The notes under the pieces are model-generated. The model was not told the origin of the DNA and ran no database searches. It saw only the letters and a program-made list of their open reading frames with translations. From Crocinitomicaceae bacterium (GTDB taxonomy: Bacteria > Bacteroidota > Bacteroidia > Flavobacteriales_D > Crocinitomicaceae), in NCBI GenBank assembly GCA_020635955.1, contig JACJYW010000010.1, forward strand, positions 117,127 to 181,126: a stretch of DNA of 64,000 bases, in the 5' to 3' direction. The first letter of the stretch is position 1; the number at the start of each line of letters is the position of its first letter. Positions 36,164 through 44,313 of this stretch are shown here, piece by piece. The translations under genes were made by a program, and so were the position numbers.

Positions 36164-37425
36164 TCCCTGAATACGCTGCCTTCAAAAGTATATTCCAGAA
36201 TATAAATGCCGGCGTCCAGGTGGCCAATGGTTTGACCTTTTACTTCTTCCACCACCTTACCTTCCGGGGATAAGATTTTTATTCCTGAAACTTCCTGATC
36301 GAAAATAAGCGAATGATCCTGTAGGTAGAAAGTGGGTTTATTATTGGCTAATTCTTCAAAATTCCCAGTAACTGGGTCATAAGTCAATTTGAAGGTAGAT
36401 TTTGATACTTCCTGACCACTGATCATACCACCACAAATTATCCACTCTGTAGGAGAAATTTGGCCTGCACCCCTAAGATCCATAACACCATAAGGTGCTC
36501 CTGTTCCTTCATACCACAATTTATCCTGGGCATCAAATCGTGCAATGGTAGATGAAGGAGAAACACCTCCAGATCCGTTGTAGGCTATTCCATCATAGTT
36601 ATAAGAAATAGATGAACCCCCAACCCAAAAAACATTGTCACCATAGGAAATACATGCCGATCGATAATTTGTATTGGGTGCGTCAACCTCCAAACTCCAC
36701 GTTATTTGAGTTGGATCTATAGGATCTATTAAGCCTTTTCGCAATTTGTTTTTTGCAGGAAAGTTACTGCCCATTGAAGCGCCTCCGTAATAAAAAATAG
36801 TATCACCAATAATATAAGCTGAACTACCAAAAACCTTGTAATCTTGTGTGTTTGGGACTTGAGTTCCAGCACTCCATTGATCAAGTGATGGATCGTAGAT
36901 CTGAACAGCAAATGTATTTCCCGAGTTGCTCCAACCAGATATAACATAGATCAATGAATCTTTGTAAACACACTGCGCCTGATCGTCAATTGGAAAAGGT
37001 ATATCGGCGCCATTGGATAGATATGAATCAGTTTGAGGGTCGTAAACGATCACTTTATTACTGGAAACTTCATTACCGTTCGAATAAACATGATATCCGC
37101 CAATAATGTAGATCTTATTTTGTACAGTGCTGGCAGCTGAAGCAATGAGTGGCAGATCAAGAGGTAATGTGTCAATTTGTTCCCAGAGATCATTATTTAC
37201 ATCATACCTGAAAGCCTTTTTATTGATACCTGACCATATTTTTGTAGAGTCTATACCGCCAAAAGTGAAGACATATTTGTTGCCAGATATTTCACCGTCA
37301 GCCACCGCATTATTTGATAATCTGACAGGTACATCTGCGAGAGGTGTCCAAGTCCAGGCTGATTGACCAAAACAAGGTTGTGAGAAGAAGAGAAATAATA
37401 TGATATTACGACTCAAATTCCACAT
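36139..37425 (-). CDS. Secreted Kelch-repeat protein with short T9SS-type tail
   Basis: The 428-residue protein has a signal peptide (ending near CFGQ, residue 21) and about six Kelch motifs forming a beta-propeller, e.g. KIYIIGGYHVYSNGNEVSSNK, DSLIYVISGWSNSGN, DTIFYYGGASMGS, DNVFWVGGSSISYN. The last 55 residues (VSGIKILSPEGKVVEEVKGQ ... LDAGIYILEYTFEG) look like a shortened type A T9SS sorting domain lacking the usual YPNP opening. The gene overlaps DUF5916 by 25 bases at its 3' end and the DUF2797 gene by 20 bases at its 5' end. It is probably surface-displayed; ligand unknown. Confidence 0.85.
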   Translation of the reverse strand: MWNLSRNIILFLFFSQPCFGQSAWTWTPLADVPVRLSNNAVADGEISGNKYVFTFGGIDSTKIWSGINKKAFRYDVNNDLWEQIDTLPLDLPLIASAASTVQNKIYIIGGYHVYSNGNEVSSNKVIVYDPQTDSYLSNGADIPFPIDDQAQCVYKDSLIYVISGWSNSGNTFAVQIYDPSLDQWSAGTQVPNTQDYKVFGSSAYIIGDTIFYYGGASMGSNFPAKNKLRKGLIDPIDPTQITWSLEVDAPNTNYRSACISYGDNVFWVGGSSISYNYDGIAYNGSGGVSPSSTIARFDAQDKLWYEGTGAPYGVMDLRGAGQISPTEWIICGGMISGQEVSKSTFKLTYDPVTGNFEELANNKPTFYLQDHSLIFDQEVSGIKILSPEGKVVEEVKGQTIGHLDAGIYILEYTFEGSVFRDQFFLNNF

Positions 37426-38191
37426 GATATCCTGTGTGTTTTCGAATATTAAGAACCCTGTTATCGTCCAGAATAATGTATTGTCCCTTAATGCCTAATA
37501 ATTTTCCTTCAATGACCTCTGCTTTATCAAATCCCACAGACTTTATCTTGTTGGGATAATCCTGAACAGGATAATTGATCTCCGTGATCTCATCATCTTC
37601 AGACATATATTGTGCAAGATCTGAAGGCAATAATTCTTCTATCTGCCACTTTTCATCCACCAATTCAAAATCACCAATATTATTTTTAAGCATGGCCTGC
37701 CAGTTCGTCTTGTCAGTGAAAGTAGTTTTCAAAGCTACTTCAATATCACCAGCCAATTTCCTGTAAGGAGTTTCGGCAACTTTAATAGCAAATGAGGCTC
37801 CCTGATCTATCCAACGGGTTGGAACCTGAGTAGATCTGGTTACTCCAATTTTTAATGATGAAGCTACTGCCAGATATACGAAGTGCGGTTGCACATGATT
37901 CGCTTTTTCCCATTCAACATCTCTGCCTTTTCCCAAATGGCCTTCACATAGTTCAGGATTTATAATGCAAGGGCTGGCTTCTGGTGCTTTCATGAAACAA
38001 TCATAACAAAAACCCTGAGCAAAGATCTTTTTGAATTGTCCGCATGCTGCACATTGTTGTTTTCCCGTGTATCTCATATGAATGTGCTGGCCAATCAGAT
38101 TATTCATATCTATGGCAATATCCCCAGATATTAGTTGGTACTGAACTACTTCGTCCAGTGCTGCTTTCATTTTAGCCAGTTTTATATCCAT
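37406..38191 (-). CDS. DUF2797 protein with zinc ribbon and GIY-YIG-like core
   Basis: This 261-residue cytoplasmic protein belongs to DUF2797. Four cysteines, C47-x2-C50 and C62-x2-C65, form a zinc ribbon, with further C75 and C82 that may bind a second metal. The following region FVYLAVASSLKIGVTRS, then R126 and Glu151 (GDIEVALK), has the order of residues seen in GIY-YIG nuclease cores (Y, IG, R, E). Nuclease activity is inference. A TAATTTTG -7 element lies upstream on the minus strand (38239-38246). The Kelch gene starts 20 bases inside its 3' end, so the two are translationally coupled. Confidence 0.85.
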   Translation of the reverse strand: MDIKLAKMKAALDEVVQYQLISGDIAIDMNNLIGQHIHMRYTGKQQCAACGQFKKIFAQGFCYDCFMKAPEASPCIINPELCEGHLGKGRDVEWEKANHVQPHFVYLAVASSLKIGVTRSTQVPTRWIDQGASFAIKVAETPYRKLAGDIEVALKTTFTDKTNWQAMLKNNIGDFELVDEKWQIEELLPSDLAQYMSEDDEITEINYPVQDYPNKIKSVGFDKAEVIEGKLLGIKGQYIILDDNRVLNIRKHTGYHVEFES

Positions 38192-38238
38192 TTACATTGT
38201 TGTTATTGGTTAAATCCTTTTAATTAAAGGTAGGAATT

Positions 38239-38246
38239 CAAAATTA
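38239..38246 (-). promoter_or_regulatory. Candidate -7 element of the DUF2797-Kelch unit
   Basis: The minus strand reads TAATTTTG, an exact TAnnTTTG match about 48 bases before the DUF2797 ATG. Confidence 0.4.
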
Positions 38247-38329
38247 TGTTAAAAGCTAAAATAATTAATTACTTACTTCAAGCTTCTTACTTCAAACTTC
38301 TAGCTTAATTACTTATTTTAGCGTTCTGA

Positions 38330-39076
38330 ATGAATTTATTCGAACACATAGGGCGGTATTTTGTAATGCTGCGGTCTGTTTTCATGAGGCCTGAGAAACT
38401 CAAGGTCTTCAGGAATATGTTTTTTGATGAGGTGAACGGAATTGTGATCAGTTCTATTCCTTTGGTGGCCTTCCTTTCTGTTTTCATGGGAGGAGTAATT
38501 TCTTTGCAGACAGCTGCGAACATGAGTTCACCATTATTACCTGATTATACTATCGGATATATCACCAGATCATCCACTATTTTAGAGTTCTCACCTACCA
38601 TTATTTCGTTGATACTAGCAGGTAAAGTAGGGTCGAATATTGCATCCGAAATTGGTACCATGAGGGTTACCGAGCAAATTGATGCACTGGAGATCATGGG
38701 CGTGAATTCTATTGGATATTTAATGGCGCCAAAGATCATTTCCACAACTATCTTTTTACCATTTGTAGTGATCATTTCAATGGTGTTGAGTATCGTGGGA
38801 GGTTGGATTGCCGGAGTGCAATCAGGTTTATATTCAACGAACACTTATTTGATAGGTTTAAGAGCATTTTGGCATACGGATGCCTGGTATGTATGGTACG
38901 CATTAACAAAAACCGTGGTATTTGGATTCCTGATCACTTCAATAGCCTGTTATTTTGGATATTATACAAAAGGTGGTTCATTGGAAGTAGGGAGATCAAG
39001 TACCAAAGCTGTTGTTGCTGCTTCAGTGGCTATACTCTTAGCTAACTATGTTATCACTCAATTGTTATTGGTGTAA
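38330..39076 (+). CDS. MlaE-family ABC transporter permease
   Basis: This 248-residue inner-membrane permease matches the MlaE/YrbE family: an amphipathic N-terminal helix, then FFDEVNGIVISSIPLVAFLSVFMGGVIS and the conserved GKVGSNIASEIGTMRVTEQIDALEIMGVN loop (cited in pieces of the family signature), with about five membrane segments. MlaE moves phospholipids between inner and outer membranes together with the ATPase MlaF and usually an MCE protein (MlaD). The ATPase gene starts at the last base of this gene. No MCE gene follows. Confidence 0.93.
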   Translation: MNLFEHIGRYFVMLRSVFMRPEKLKVFRNMFFDEVNGIVISSIPLVAFLSVFMGGVISLQTAANMSSPLLPDYTIGYITRSSTILEFSPTIISLILAGKVGSNIASEIGTMRVTEQIDALEIMGVNSIGYLMAPKIISTTIFLPFVVIISMVLSIVGGWIAGVQSGLYSTNTYLIGLRAFWHTDAWYVWYALTKTVVFGFLITSIACYFGYYTKGGSLEVGRSSTKAVVAASVAILLANYVITQLLLV

Positions 39077-39837
39077 TGATAGAGGTAGATAACATATCCA
39101 AAACATTTGGAGATACTCAAATTCTTTTTGATATCAGTGCTACCTTCATGGAAGGTAAAGTGAATCATATTATTGGTGGATCAGGCCAGGGAAAATCGGT
39201 GCTAACAAAATGTATTGTGGGCTTGCATGAAGTTGATAAAGGTCGTATCTTATATGATGGAAGAGATTTCTCTGCCATGGATAGAAGACAGCGTATCGAG
39301 ATCCGTAAAGAGATTGGTATGTTGTTTCAAGGCTCGGCTTTGTTCGATTCATTAACAGTAGAAGAAAATGTAATGTTTCCTTTGAAGATGTTTACTGATA
39401 TGAGCAAGGAGGAAATGCTGGATAGAGCCAATTTTTGTCTGAAGAGAGTAGATATCATTGACAAAAATTACCTTTTTCCGGCAGAGTGTAGTGGAGGGAT
39501 GCAAAAGCGTATCGCCATTGCAAGAGCCATTGCAATGAACCCAAAATATTTGTTTTGTGATGAGCCTAACTCAGGATTGGATCCCAAAACATCTATAGTA
39601 ATTGATAATTTGATCTCTGAGATCACTTATGAATATAATATAACCACTGTTGTTATTACGCATGATATGAACTCTGTTATGGAGGCTGCGGATAATATCA
39701 TTTTCATTTATGGTGGAAAAAAATGGTGGGAAGGTGACCGAGATGGAATTATTAAAACAGATAACCAGGAAGTGATCGATTTCGTATACGCTTCTAAGTT
39801 TATGAAAAACCTAAGAGAAAAATTAATTAATAGCTAA
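39076..39837 (+). CDS. MlaF-family ABC transporter ATP-binding protein
   Basis: This 253-residue ATPase has Walker A GGSGQGKSV (about residues 34-42), Q-loop LFQGSALFDSLTVEENV typical of MlaF, signature CSGGMQKRIAIARAIA and Walker B LFCDEPNSGLDPKTS with the VITHDM switch. It overlaps the permease gene by one base and both form a lipid-transport ABC unit. A coiled-coil membrane protein gene follows after 11 bases and may be functionally linked. Confidence 0.93.
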   Translation: MIEVDNISKTFGDTQILFDISATFMEGKVNHIIGGSGQGKSVLTKCIVGLHEVDKGRILYDGRDFSAMDRRQRIEIRKEIGMLFQGSALFDSLTVEENVMFPLKMFTDMSKEEMLDRANFCLKRVDIIDKNYLFPAECSGGMQKRIAIARAIAMNPKYLFCDEPNSGLDPKTSIVIDNLISEITYEYNITTVVITHDMNSVMEAADNIIFIYGGKKWWEGDRDGIIKTDNQEVIDFVYASKFMKNLREKLINS

Positions 39838-39848
39838 ATATCCCTTTT

Positions 39849-40892
39849 ATGAGCGAAGAAGAAGAAGGAGGAGGAACCTTTATTGATACTTCAGGTGCAA
39901 GATCAAGTTCAACTACGAACACGCCTCCACCACCACCTACCAAGGAGAAAAGAAGAGATGGTGCGTACATTATAATAATAATTATGTTGTTGCTAGCCGG
40001 TGGATTCCTGGGATGGAAGCTTTCGGAGAAGAATGAGATCATTAACACTTGTCAAAACGAAAGGGATGAACTTCAAATTGAAATTGAAGGTCTGAATACC
40101 ATGATGTATGATCAGGGTCTTGAGGTTGGTGAGGATGTAAAAGAGAATCTTCAGAACATGTTAACCATGTACGATAAAATGAAGGTGGAGAATACGGATA
40201 TGGCAGATAGTATCAATGCTCAGAAAGATCGCATTAAAACTTTGATGTCTGAACTGGAAGATGCCAAAGGAGATAAAGCAGCCTATGCATCAAAAGTGTA
40301 TAAGTTACAAAAAGAGACGGATGTGTTACGTTCAATCATGAAGGATTATATCCGTACCATAGATTCACTAAACGTTGCTAATGGAGTACTGACAGAAAGT
40401 TTAGCTGAAACAATGGAGAATTTGGATAAAACACAGTCTTCATTGAATAACATGACTGAAGAAAGAGATCAGTTGAGTGATAAAGTAAACAAAGGTTCTA
40501 AATTGGTTGCTTTTGGTTTCACAACAACAGGTATCAAAGAAAAAGGAAGCGGTTCATATAAGGAAATGACCAGAGCAAGCGGATGTACTCACATTAGATC
40601 TTGTTTTACAGTAGGTGACAATGCCATTGCATCACCAGGTGATAAAACGATATATATGAGGATTATCACGCCTAGCGGTACTGTACTGAACTCAAGTCAA
40701 AGCAATACGCTAAAAACTGAGGGCGGTCAGTCACTCTTGTATTCTGATAAAAAAGTGATCAACTATCAGAACCAGGCTACGGATCTTTGTGTCTTCTATA
40801 AATTAACTGAAGAGATCGCTAAAGGAAATTATTCTGCTCAGATCTATGCTGACGGAGTATTAATAGGAAGCGATAATTTCGTCCTGAAATAA
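39849..40892 (+). CDS. Membrane-anchored coiled-coil protein of unknown function
   Basis: The 347-residue protein has an acidic/Gly/Pro-rich cytoplasmic N-terminus with a run of five prolines (about 26-30), one transmembrane helix (about 41-56, IIIIIMLLLAGG), a long coiled coil (about 62-210) and a C-terminal beta-rich domain (about 215-347) with three cysteines. The design, anchor plus long extracytoplasmic coiled coil, resembles an envelope-spanning spacer. It lies 11 bases after the MlaF-like ATPase at the place where an MCE (MlaD) gene is expected, but contains no MCE motif that I can see. The DUF1684 gene starts at its last base. Confidence 0.8.
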   Translation: MSEEEEGGGTFIDTSGARSSSTTNTPPPPPTKEKRRDGAYIIIIIMLLLAGGFLGWKLSEKNEIINTCQNERDELQIEIEGLNTMMYDQGLEVGEDVKENLQNMLTMYDKMKVENTDMADSINAQKDRIKTLMSELEDAKGDKAAYASKVYKLQKETDVLRSIMKDYIRTIDSLNVANGVLTESLAETMENLDKTQSSLNNMTEERDQLSDKVNKGSKLVAFGFTTTGIKEKGSGSYKEMTRASGCTHIRSCFTVGDNAIASPGDKTIYMRIITPSGTVLNSSQSNTLKTEGGQSLLYSDKKVINYQNQATDLCVFYKLTEEIAKGNYSAQIYADGVLIGSDNFVLK

Positions 40893-41500
40893 TGAAAGTC
40901 TTTAATCTTATTGTAATTCTTGGATTGTCCATGCAACTGTATGGACAATCCACGGATTCCTTAAGAAATGAAATTTTGGTTTTTCAAAAAGAACAAAATG
41001 ATCATTACAAAGACAAAGAAGAAAGTCCTTTAACCAAAAAGGAACGTAAGCATTTCAAAGGGCATAGGTTTTACCCAATAAACTTGTTGTATCGCGTAAC
41101 GGCTCATTTTGAGCCATTCAGTAATCCTGATACGGTGGTGATGCCAACATCTGCCGGAACTGAAAAAGTATATCTTAAATATGCCATGCTGCATTTTAAC
41201 ATTGCTGAACAGCACTGTCATTTGGTGGCCTATCAATCAGTGAAGTTGATGCAAAAGGAAGAGTATAAAGATTATCTTTTCGTTCCATTTAGAGATAATA
41301 CATCTGGCAAAACCTCCTATGGTGGAGGAAGATACCTTGATATTACTATTCCGGAAGGTAATGAAGTAGTTTTGAATTTCAATCTGGCATATAATCCTTA
41401 TTGTGCCTATACTAACGGATGGTTCTGTTCCATTCCGCCTGAAGAGAACACCTTGGCTGTTGAAATAAATGCCGGTTTAATGGCCCCTGAAGAACATTAA
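40892..41500 (+). CDS. DUF1684 exported protein
   Basis: A signal peptide (ending near YGQ, residue 19) is followed by a DUF1684 domain with its diagnostic segments: YGGGRYLDITIPEG and NLAYNPYCAYTNGWFCSIPPEENTL. The family is widespread in Bacteroidota and Actinobacteria and has no established function. The conserved Cys/Tyr/Pro-rich stretch suggests a small-molecule or lipid pocket, but this is speculation. Start overlaps the stop of the preceding coiled-coil gene, so it belongs to the MlaEF operon. Confidence 0.9.
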   Translation: MKVFNLIVILGLSMQLYGQSTDSLRNEILVFQKEQNDHYKDKEESPLTKKERKHFKGHRFYPINLLYRVTAHFEPFSNPDTVVMPTSAGTEKVYLKYAMLHFNIAEQHCHLVAYQSVKLMQKEEYKDYLFVPFRDNTSGKTSYGGGRYLDITIPEGNEVVLNFNLAYNPYCAYTNGWFCSIPPEENTLAVEINAGLMAPEEH

Positions 41501-41587
41501 CCATTTTTCGTACAAGCTTTAACAACTTTTTAACACACTGATCATCAATTGTCTCGTCTAGTATTTACGAATTCGTAACTTTAGGAC

Positions 41588-42133
41588 ATGAGAAAAGCAG
41601 CATTTATCTTTATCGTTGGGTTAACAACCTTTTTGATGACTTCATTTATTGGAAATCCAATTGTTCAGGATGAGAATGAAAAAGAAGAAGGACTAACCTG
41701 GTACACTAAATTGGATGAGGTTCATAAATTATCAAAAGAAACAGGTAAACCAATTTTTGGTTTCTTCACAGGTAGTGATTGGTGTGGATGGTGTCACAAA
41801 TTACAAAGAGAAGTATTTGCTAAAGAAGCATTCATCAAATGGGCAAACGATAATGTAATCCTGTTAGAACTTGATTTTCCTAGAAAGAAACAACTGCCTG
41901 CTGATCTGGCTCAACAGAACAGAGATTTACAATCCGCTTTTCAGGTAACTGGTTATCCAACCATTTGGGTGTTCTTTGCAAATAAGGATGAGGCAACTGG
42001 AAAGTTTAATTTAACTGCTCTAGGAAAACTTGGTTACCCTAGGGGTGCTGAGCCTGGAAAAGAAGAGGTGAAGTTTATTCAGGATGCAGATGCTGTAATG
42101 GCCAACAAAAGCAAAATTTCTGGTAGCAACTAG
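41588..42133 (+). CDS. Exported thioredoxin-like protein
   Basis: This 181-residue protein has a signal peptide (about 1-25), then a thioredoxin fold with active site WCGWCHK inside GSDWCGWCHKLQREVF, and the cis-proline loop TGYPTIWVFF. These features fit the thioredoxin_7/DsbD-gamma-like family of periplasmic thiol-disulfide proteins in Bacteroidota. Near-consensus TAACTTTA at 41576-41583 may be its -7 element. Its stop overlaps the end of the convergent gpsA gene by 4 bases. Confidence 0.9.
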   Translation: MRKAAFIFIVGLTTFLMTSFIGNPIVQDENEKEEGLTWYTKLDEVHKLSKETGKPIFGFFTGSDWCGWCHKLQREVFAKEAFIKWANDNVILLELDFPRKKQLPADLAQQNRDLQSAFQVTGYPTIWVFFANKDEATGKFNLTALGKLGYPRGAEPGKEEVKFIQDADAVMANKSKISGSN

Positions 42134-43131
42134 CTCAATTTTTCGCTTAAGATCTTGATCTCAATGAACGGAGAAATTCGTTCGTATATGATGTTGTATA
42201 CTGCTTCAACAATGGGCATTTCAACGCCATATTCTTTGTTGATCTCAACGATACATTTAGTGGCATAGTATCCTTCGGCGATCATATCCATCTCCAACTG
42301 TGCGATCTTTACTGAATATCCCTTTCCGATCATATAACCAAATGTTCGGTTTCTAGAGAATTTGGAATAGGCTGTTACCAAAAGGTCACCTAAATAAGCA
42401 GATGATTTAACATCTCTGTGAATTGGGTTTACCTCGTCAATAAAGTTTTCTATTTCCTGAATGGCATTTGAAACCAATACAGATTGAAAGTTGTCCCCAT
42501 AACCTAAACCTGAGCAAATTCCACTTGCAATGGAATATACATTCTTTAGAACGGCTGAATATTCAGTTCCAAAAATGTCATCTGAAATAGTGGTTTTAAT
42601 ATATCGGTTCTTTAAACGGCTTTCCATGTATTCAGCCATTTCTTCATCCTGAGCCGCAATTGTCAAATAAGACAAACGCTCAAGGGCTACCTCCTCAGCA
42701 TGACAAGGGCCACAAATGATCCCAATATTCTCATAAGGTACATTTAAATGCTTATGATAATACTGACCCGGAATTTCATTCACTTCAGGAATGATACCCT
42801 TTACAGCCGAAAAAATAACCTTGTTCTCCAATAATTTTTGAGGGAAATCAGAGAACAAACCATATAGGAATGCTGAAGGTGTTGCAATGATCAAAATATC
42901 TGATGGTTGAACGATTTCCTGAAGATTAGTACTAAGATTAATACGATCAAGGTCAAATTCTACTGATTGAAGATATTTTGGATTATGTCTGAACTTAAGA
43001 ATGTGCTTAGCAGAAGCGTCATTGTGCATCCACCAGTTTACCACATGATCCTGTGATGTAAGGATCTTCACTAGTGCAGTAGCCCAGCTACCTCCCCCAA
43101 TTACTGCTATCTTTTTGTGGTTTTCTTCCAT
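42130..43131 (-). CDS. gpsA: NAD(P)H-dependent glycerol-3-phosphate dehydrogenase
   Basis: GpsA reduces dihydroxyacetone phosphate to sn-glycerol 3-phosphate for phospholipid synthesis. The sequence shows the nucleotide-binding GGGSWATALVKIL, VIFSAVKGI, ICGPCHAEEVAL, the catalytic lysine in SAVLKNVYSIASG, and GDLLVTAYSKFSRNRTFG. Length is about 333 residues, as expected. The ATG at 43131 is chosen; in-frame ATG at 43137 and GTG at 43146 are possible and change the protein little. It is transcribed away from the carotenoid regulator. Confidence 0.95.
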   Translation of the reverse strand: MEENHKKIAVIGGGSWATALVKILTSQDHVVNWWMHNDASAKHILKFRHNPKYLQSVEFDLDRINLSTNLQEIVQPSDILIIATPSAFLYGLFSDFPQKLLENKVIFSAVKGIIPEVNEIPGQYYHKHLNVPYENIGIICGPCHAEEVALERLSYLTIAAQDEEMAEYMESRLKNRYIKTTISDDIFGTEYSAVLKNVYSIASGICSGLGYGDNFQSVLVSNAIQEIENFIDEVNPIHRDVKSSAYLGDLLVTAYSKFSRNRTFGYMIGKGYSVKIAQLEMDMIAEGYYATKCIVEINKEYGVEMPIVEAVYNIIYERISPFIEIKILSEKLS

Positions 43132-43212
43132 TCTCATTACCTCCACAAAAAGTAAACTAAAAGAATTATGGAGGGGAACAAAAATAAAAATTTATTGGAG
43201 ATTTCGCTGTAA

Positions 43213-43239
43213 TTTGACTGGCTTAAAGCGCTATCTTTG
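43213..43239 (+). promoter_or_regulatory. Candidate promoter of the MerR/B12-type regulator
   Basis: TTTG (43213-43216) and TATCTTTG (43232-43239) match the -33 and -7 patterns with a 15-base spacer, slightly short. The leader to the ATG at 43306 is about 60 bases and contains an inverted repeat AACAAT-N11-ATTGTT (43274-43296) that could be an autoregulatory site. Confidence 0.5.
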
Positions 43240-43305
43240 ATTATCGTCTCGCAACAGATTTAAGTTTTCAATGAACAATTAGACGAACTGATTGTTGAAC
43301 AGTAT

Positions 43306-44175
43306 ATGGCAAAATATTCTATAAAGGATCTGGAAAACTTTACGAAGATCAAAGCACACACGCTTAGGATCTGGGAACAACGCTATAACTTGTTATCACC
43401 GGAGCGAACGGATACAAATATTCGGTATTACTCTGATCGGGATCTTAAAAAGATCTTGAATATCAATTTACTTTATAAGAATGGCTTGAAGATCTCCAAA
43501 ATAGCCGAACTTTCAGAAAAGGAGATCTTTGATAAAGCATCTGAATTGCTGCTTTCAGATACCATCTCAACTACTGATGAGGTGAATCGATTTGTTGAAC
43601 TGGTCATTGAACTAGATGACTATGGTTTACATCAACTCTTAAACAAATTATCGGTAAACCTGGGCGTTGAAAAGCTCTTTACGGATGTATTAATTCCCCT
43701 TTTGGAAAAGATAGGAACATTGTGGCAAGTAGATGCCATATCTGTCTCACACGAGCATTTTCTATCAAATGTGCTAAGGGAGTTTTTAATAGTTCAAATT
43801 GATAAAATTCCTATTTCAAGAAAATCCAGAGGAAAGGTGGTTCTCTTCCTTCGTGAAAATGAGAAGCACGAATTAAGCCTGTTGTTCTATTATTTTGTGC
43901 TTAAGTCAAGAGCCTTTGATTGTTTCTATTTGGGACAATCCGTTCCTATGAAGGATCTGAAAACTTTTGTAACAGAGATTAAACCGGAATACCTGTTTAC
44001 CAGTATGATCAATGAGATGACGGATGATGAGGTGACTCAATTCTTTGAGCAATTGGCGTCTTTCTTTGATCTTAAAAATTTGTTTGTTGGAGGCTATCAA
44101 TTGTCTCAGCATCCTGCAAATATTCCAGCTGATGTTCATCAAATCCAGGATATCAAGGATATTCACATCCATTAA
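43306..44175 (+). CDS. MerR-family regulator with B12-binding-like domain (CarH/LitR type)
   Basis: Domains: an N-terminal MerR winged helix (YSIKDLENFTKIKAHTLRIWEQRY, residues 4-27), a helical cap domain with the CarH/LitR signature W140-x9-E150-H151, and a Rossmann-like B12-binding domain (about 176-289). The cobalamin motif DxHxxG reads E186-K-H188-E-L-S191: the cobalt-ligand histidine is kept but the first and last positions differ. CarH and LitR proteins bind adenosylcobalamin, repress carotenoid genes in the dark and release DNA in light. The gene lies directly upstream of a carotenoid operon. Photosensing is inferred from family and context. Confidence 0.88.
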   Translation: MAKYSIKDLENFTKIKAHTLRIWEQRYNLLSPERTDTNIRYYSDRDLKKILNINLLYKNGLKISKIAELSEKEIFDKASELLLSDTISTTDEVNRFVELVIELDDYGLHQLLNKLSVNLGVEKLFTDVLIPLLEKIGTLWQVDAISVSHEHFLSNVLREFLIVQIDKIPISRKSRGKVVLFLRENEKHELSLLFYYFVLKSRAFDCFYLGQSVPMKDLKTFVTEIKPEYLFTSMINEMTDDEVTQFFEQLASFFDLKNLFVGGYQLSQHPANIPADVHQIQDIKDIHIH

Positions 44176-44207
44176 TACCTTCCTGAAAGTCCCGTAAAAT
44201 CTATAAT

Positions 44208-44304
44208 GTTTAACAAAAAATAAAAAAAGTTAAACAAAAGTTTGCTTTTATCATTTTGTCCTTTGTATTTTTGTTTAACGAAACAATAAAAAGATTAAAC
44301 AAAA
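44208..44304 (+). promoter_or_regulatory. Operator-like repeats around the carotenoid operon promoter
   Basis: Four related elements lie between the regulator and sigma genes: GTTTAACAAAA (44208-44218), GTTAAACAAAA (44229-44239), the inverse TTTTTGTTTAAC (44268-44279) and ATTAAACAAAA (44294-44304). They surround a good promoter: -33 TTTG (44241-44244), 21-base spacer, -7 TATTTTTG (44266-44273). One element abuts the -33, one overlaps the -7 and one lies just after the start point, the arrangement expected for a repressor. The upstream MerR/B12-type protein is the obvious candidate binder. Confidence 0.7.
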
Positions 44305-44313
44305 TAAAATAGG

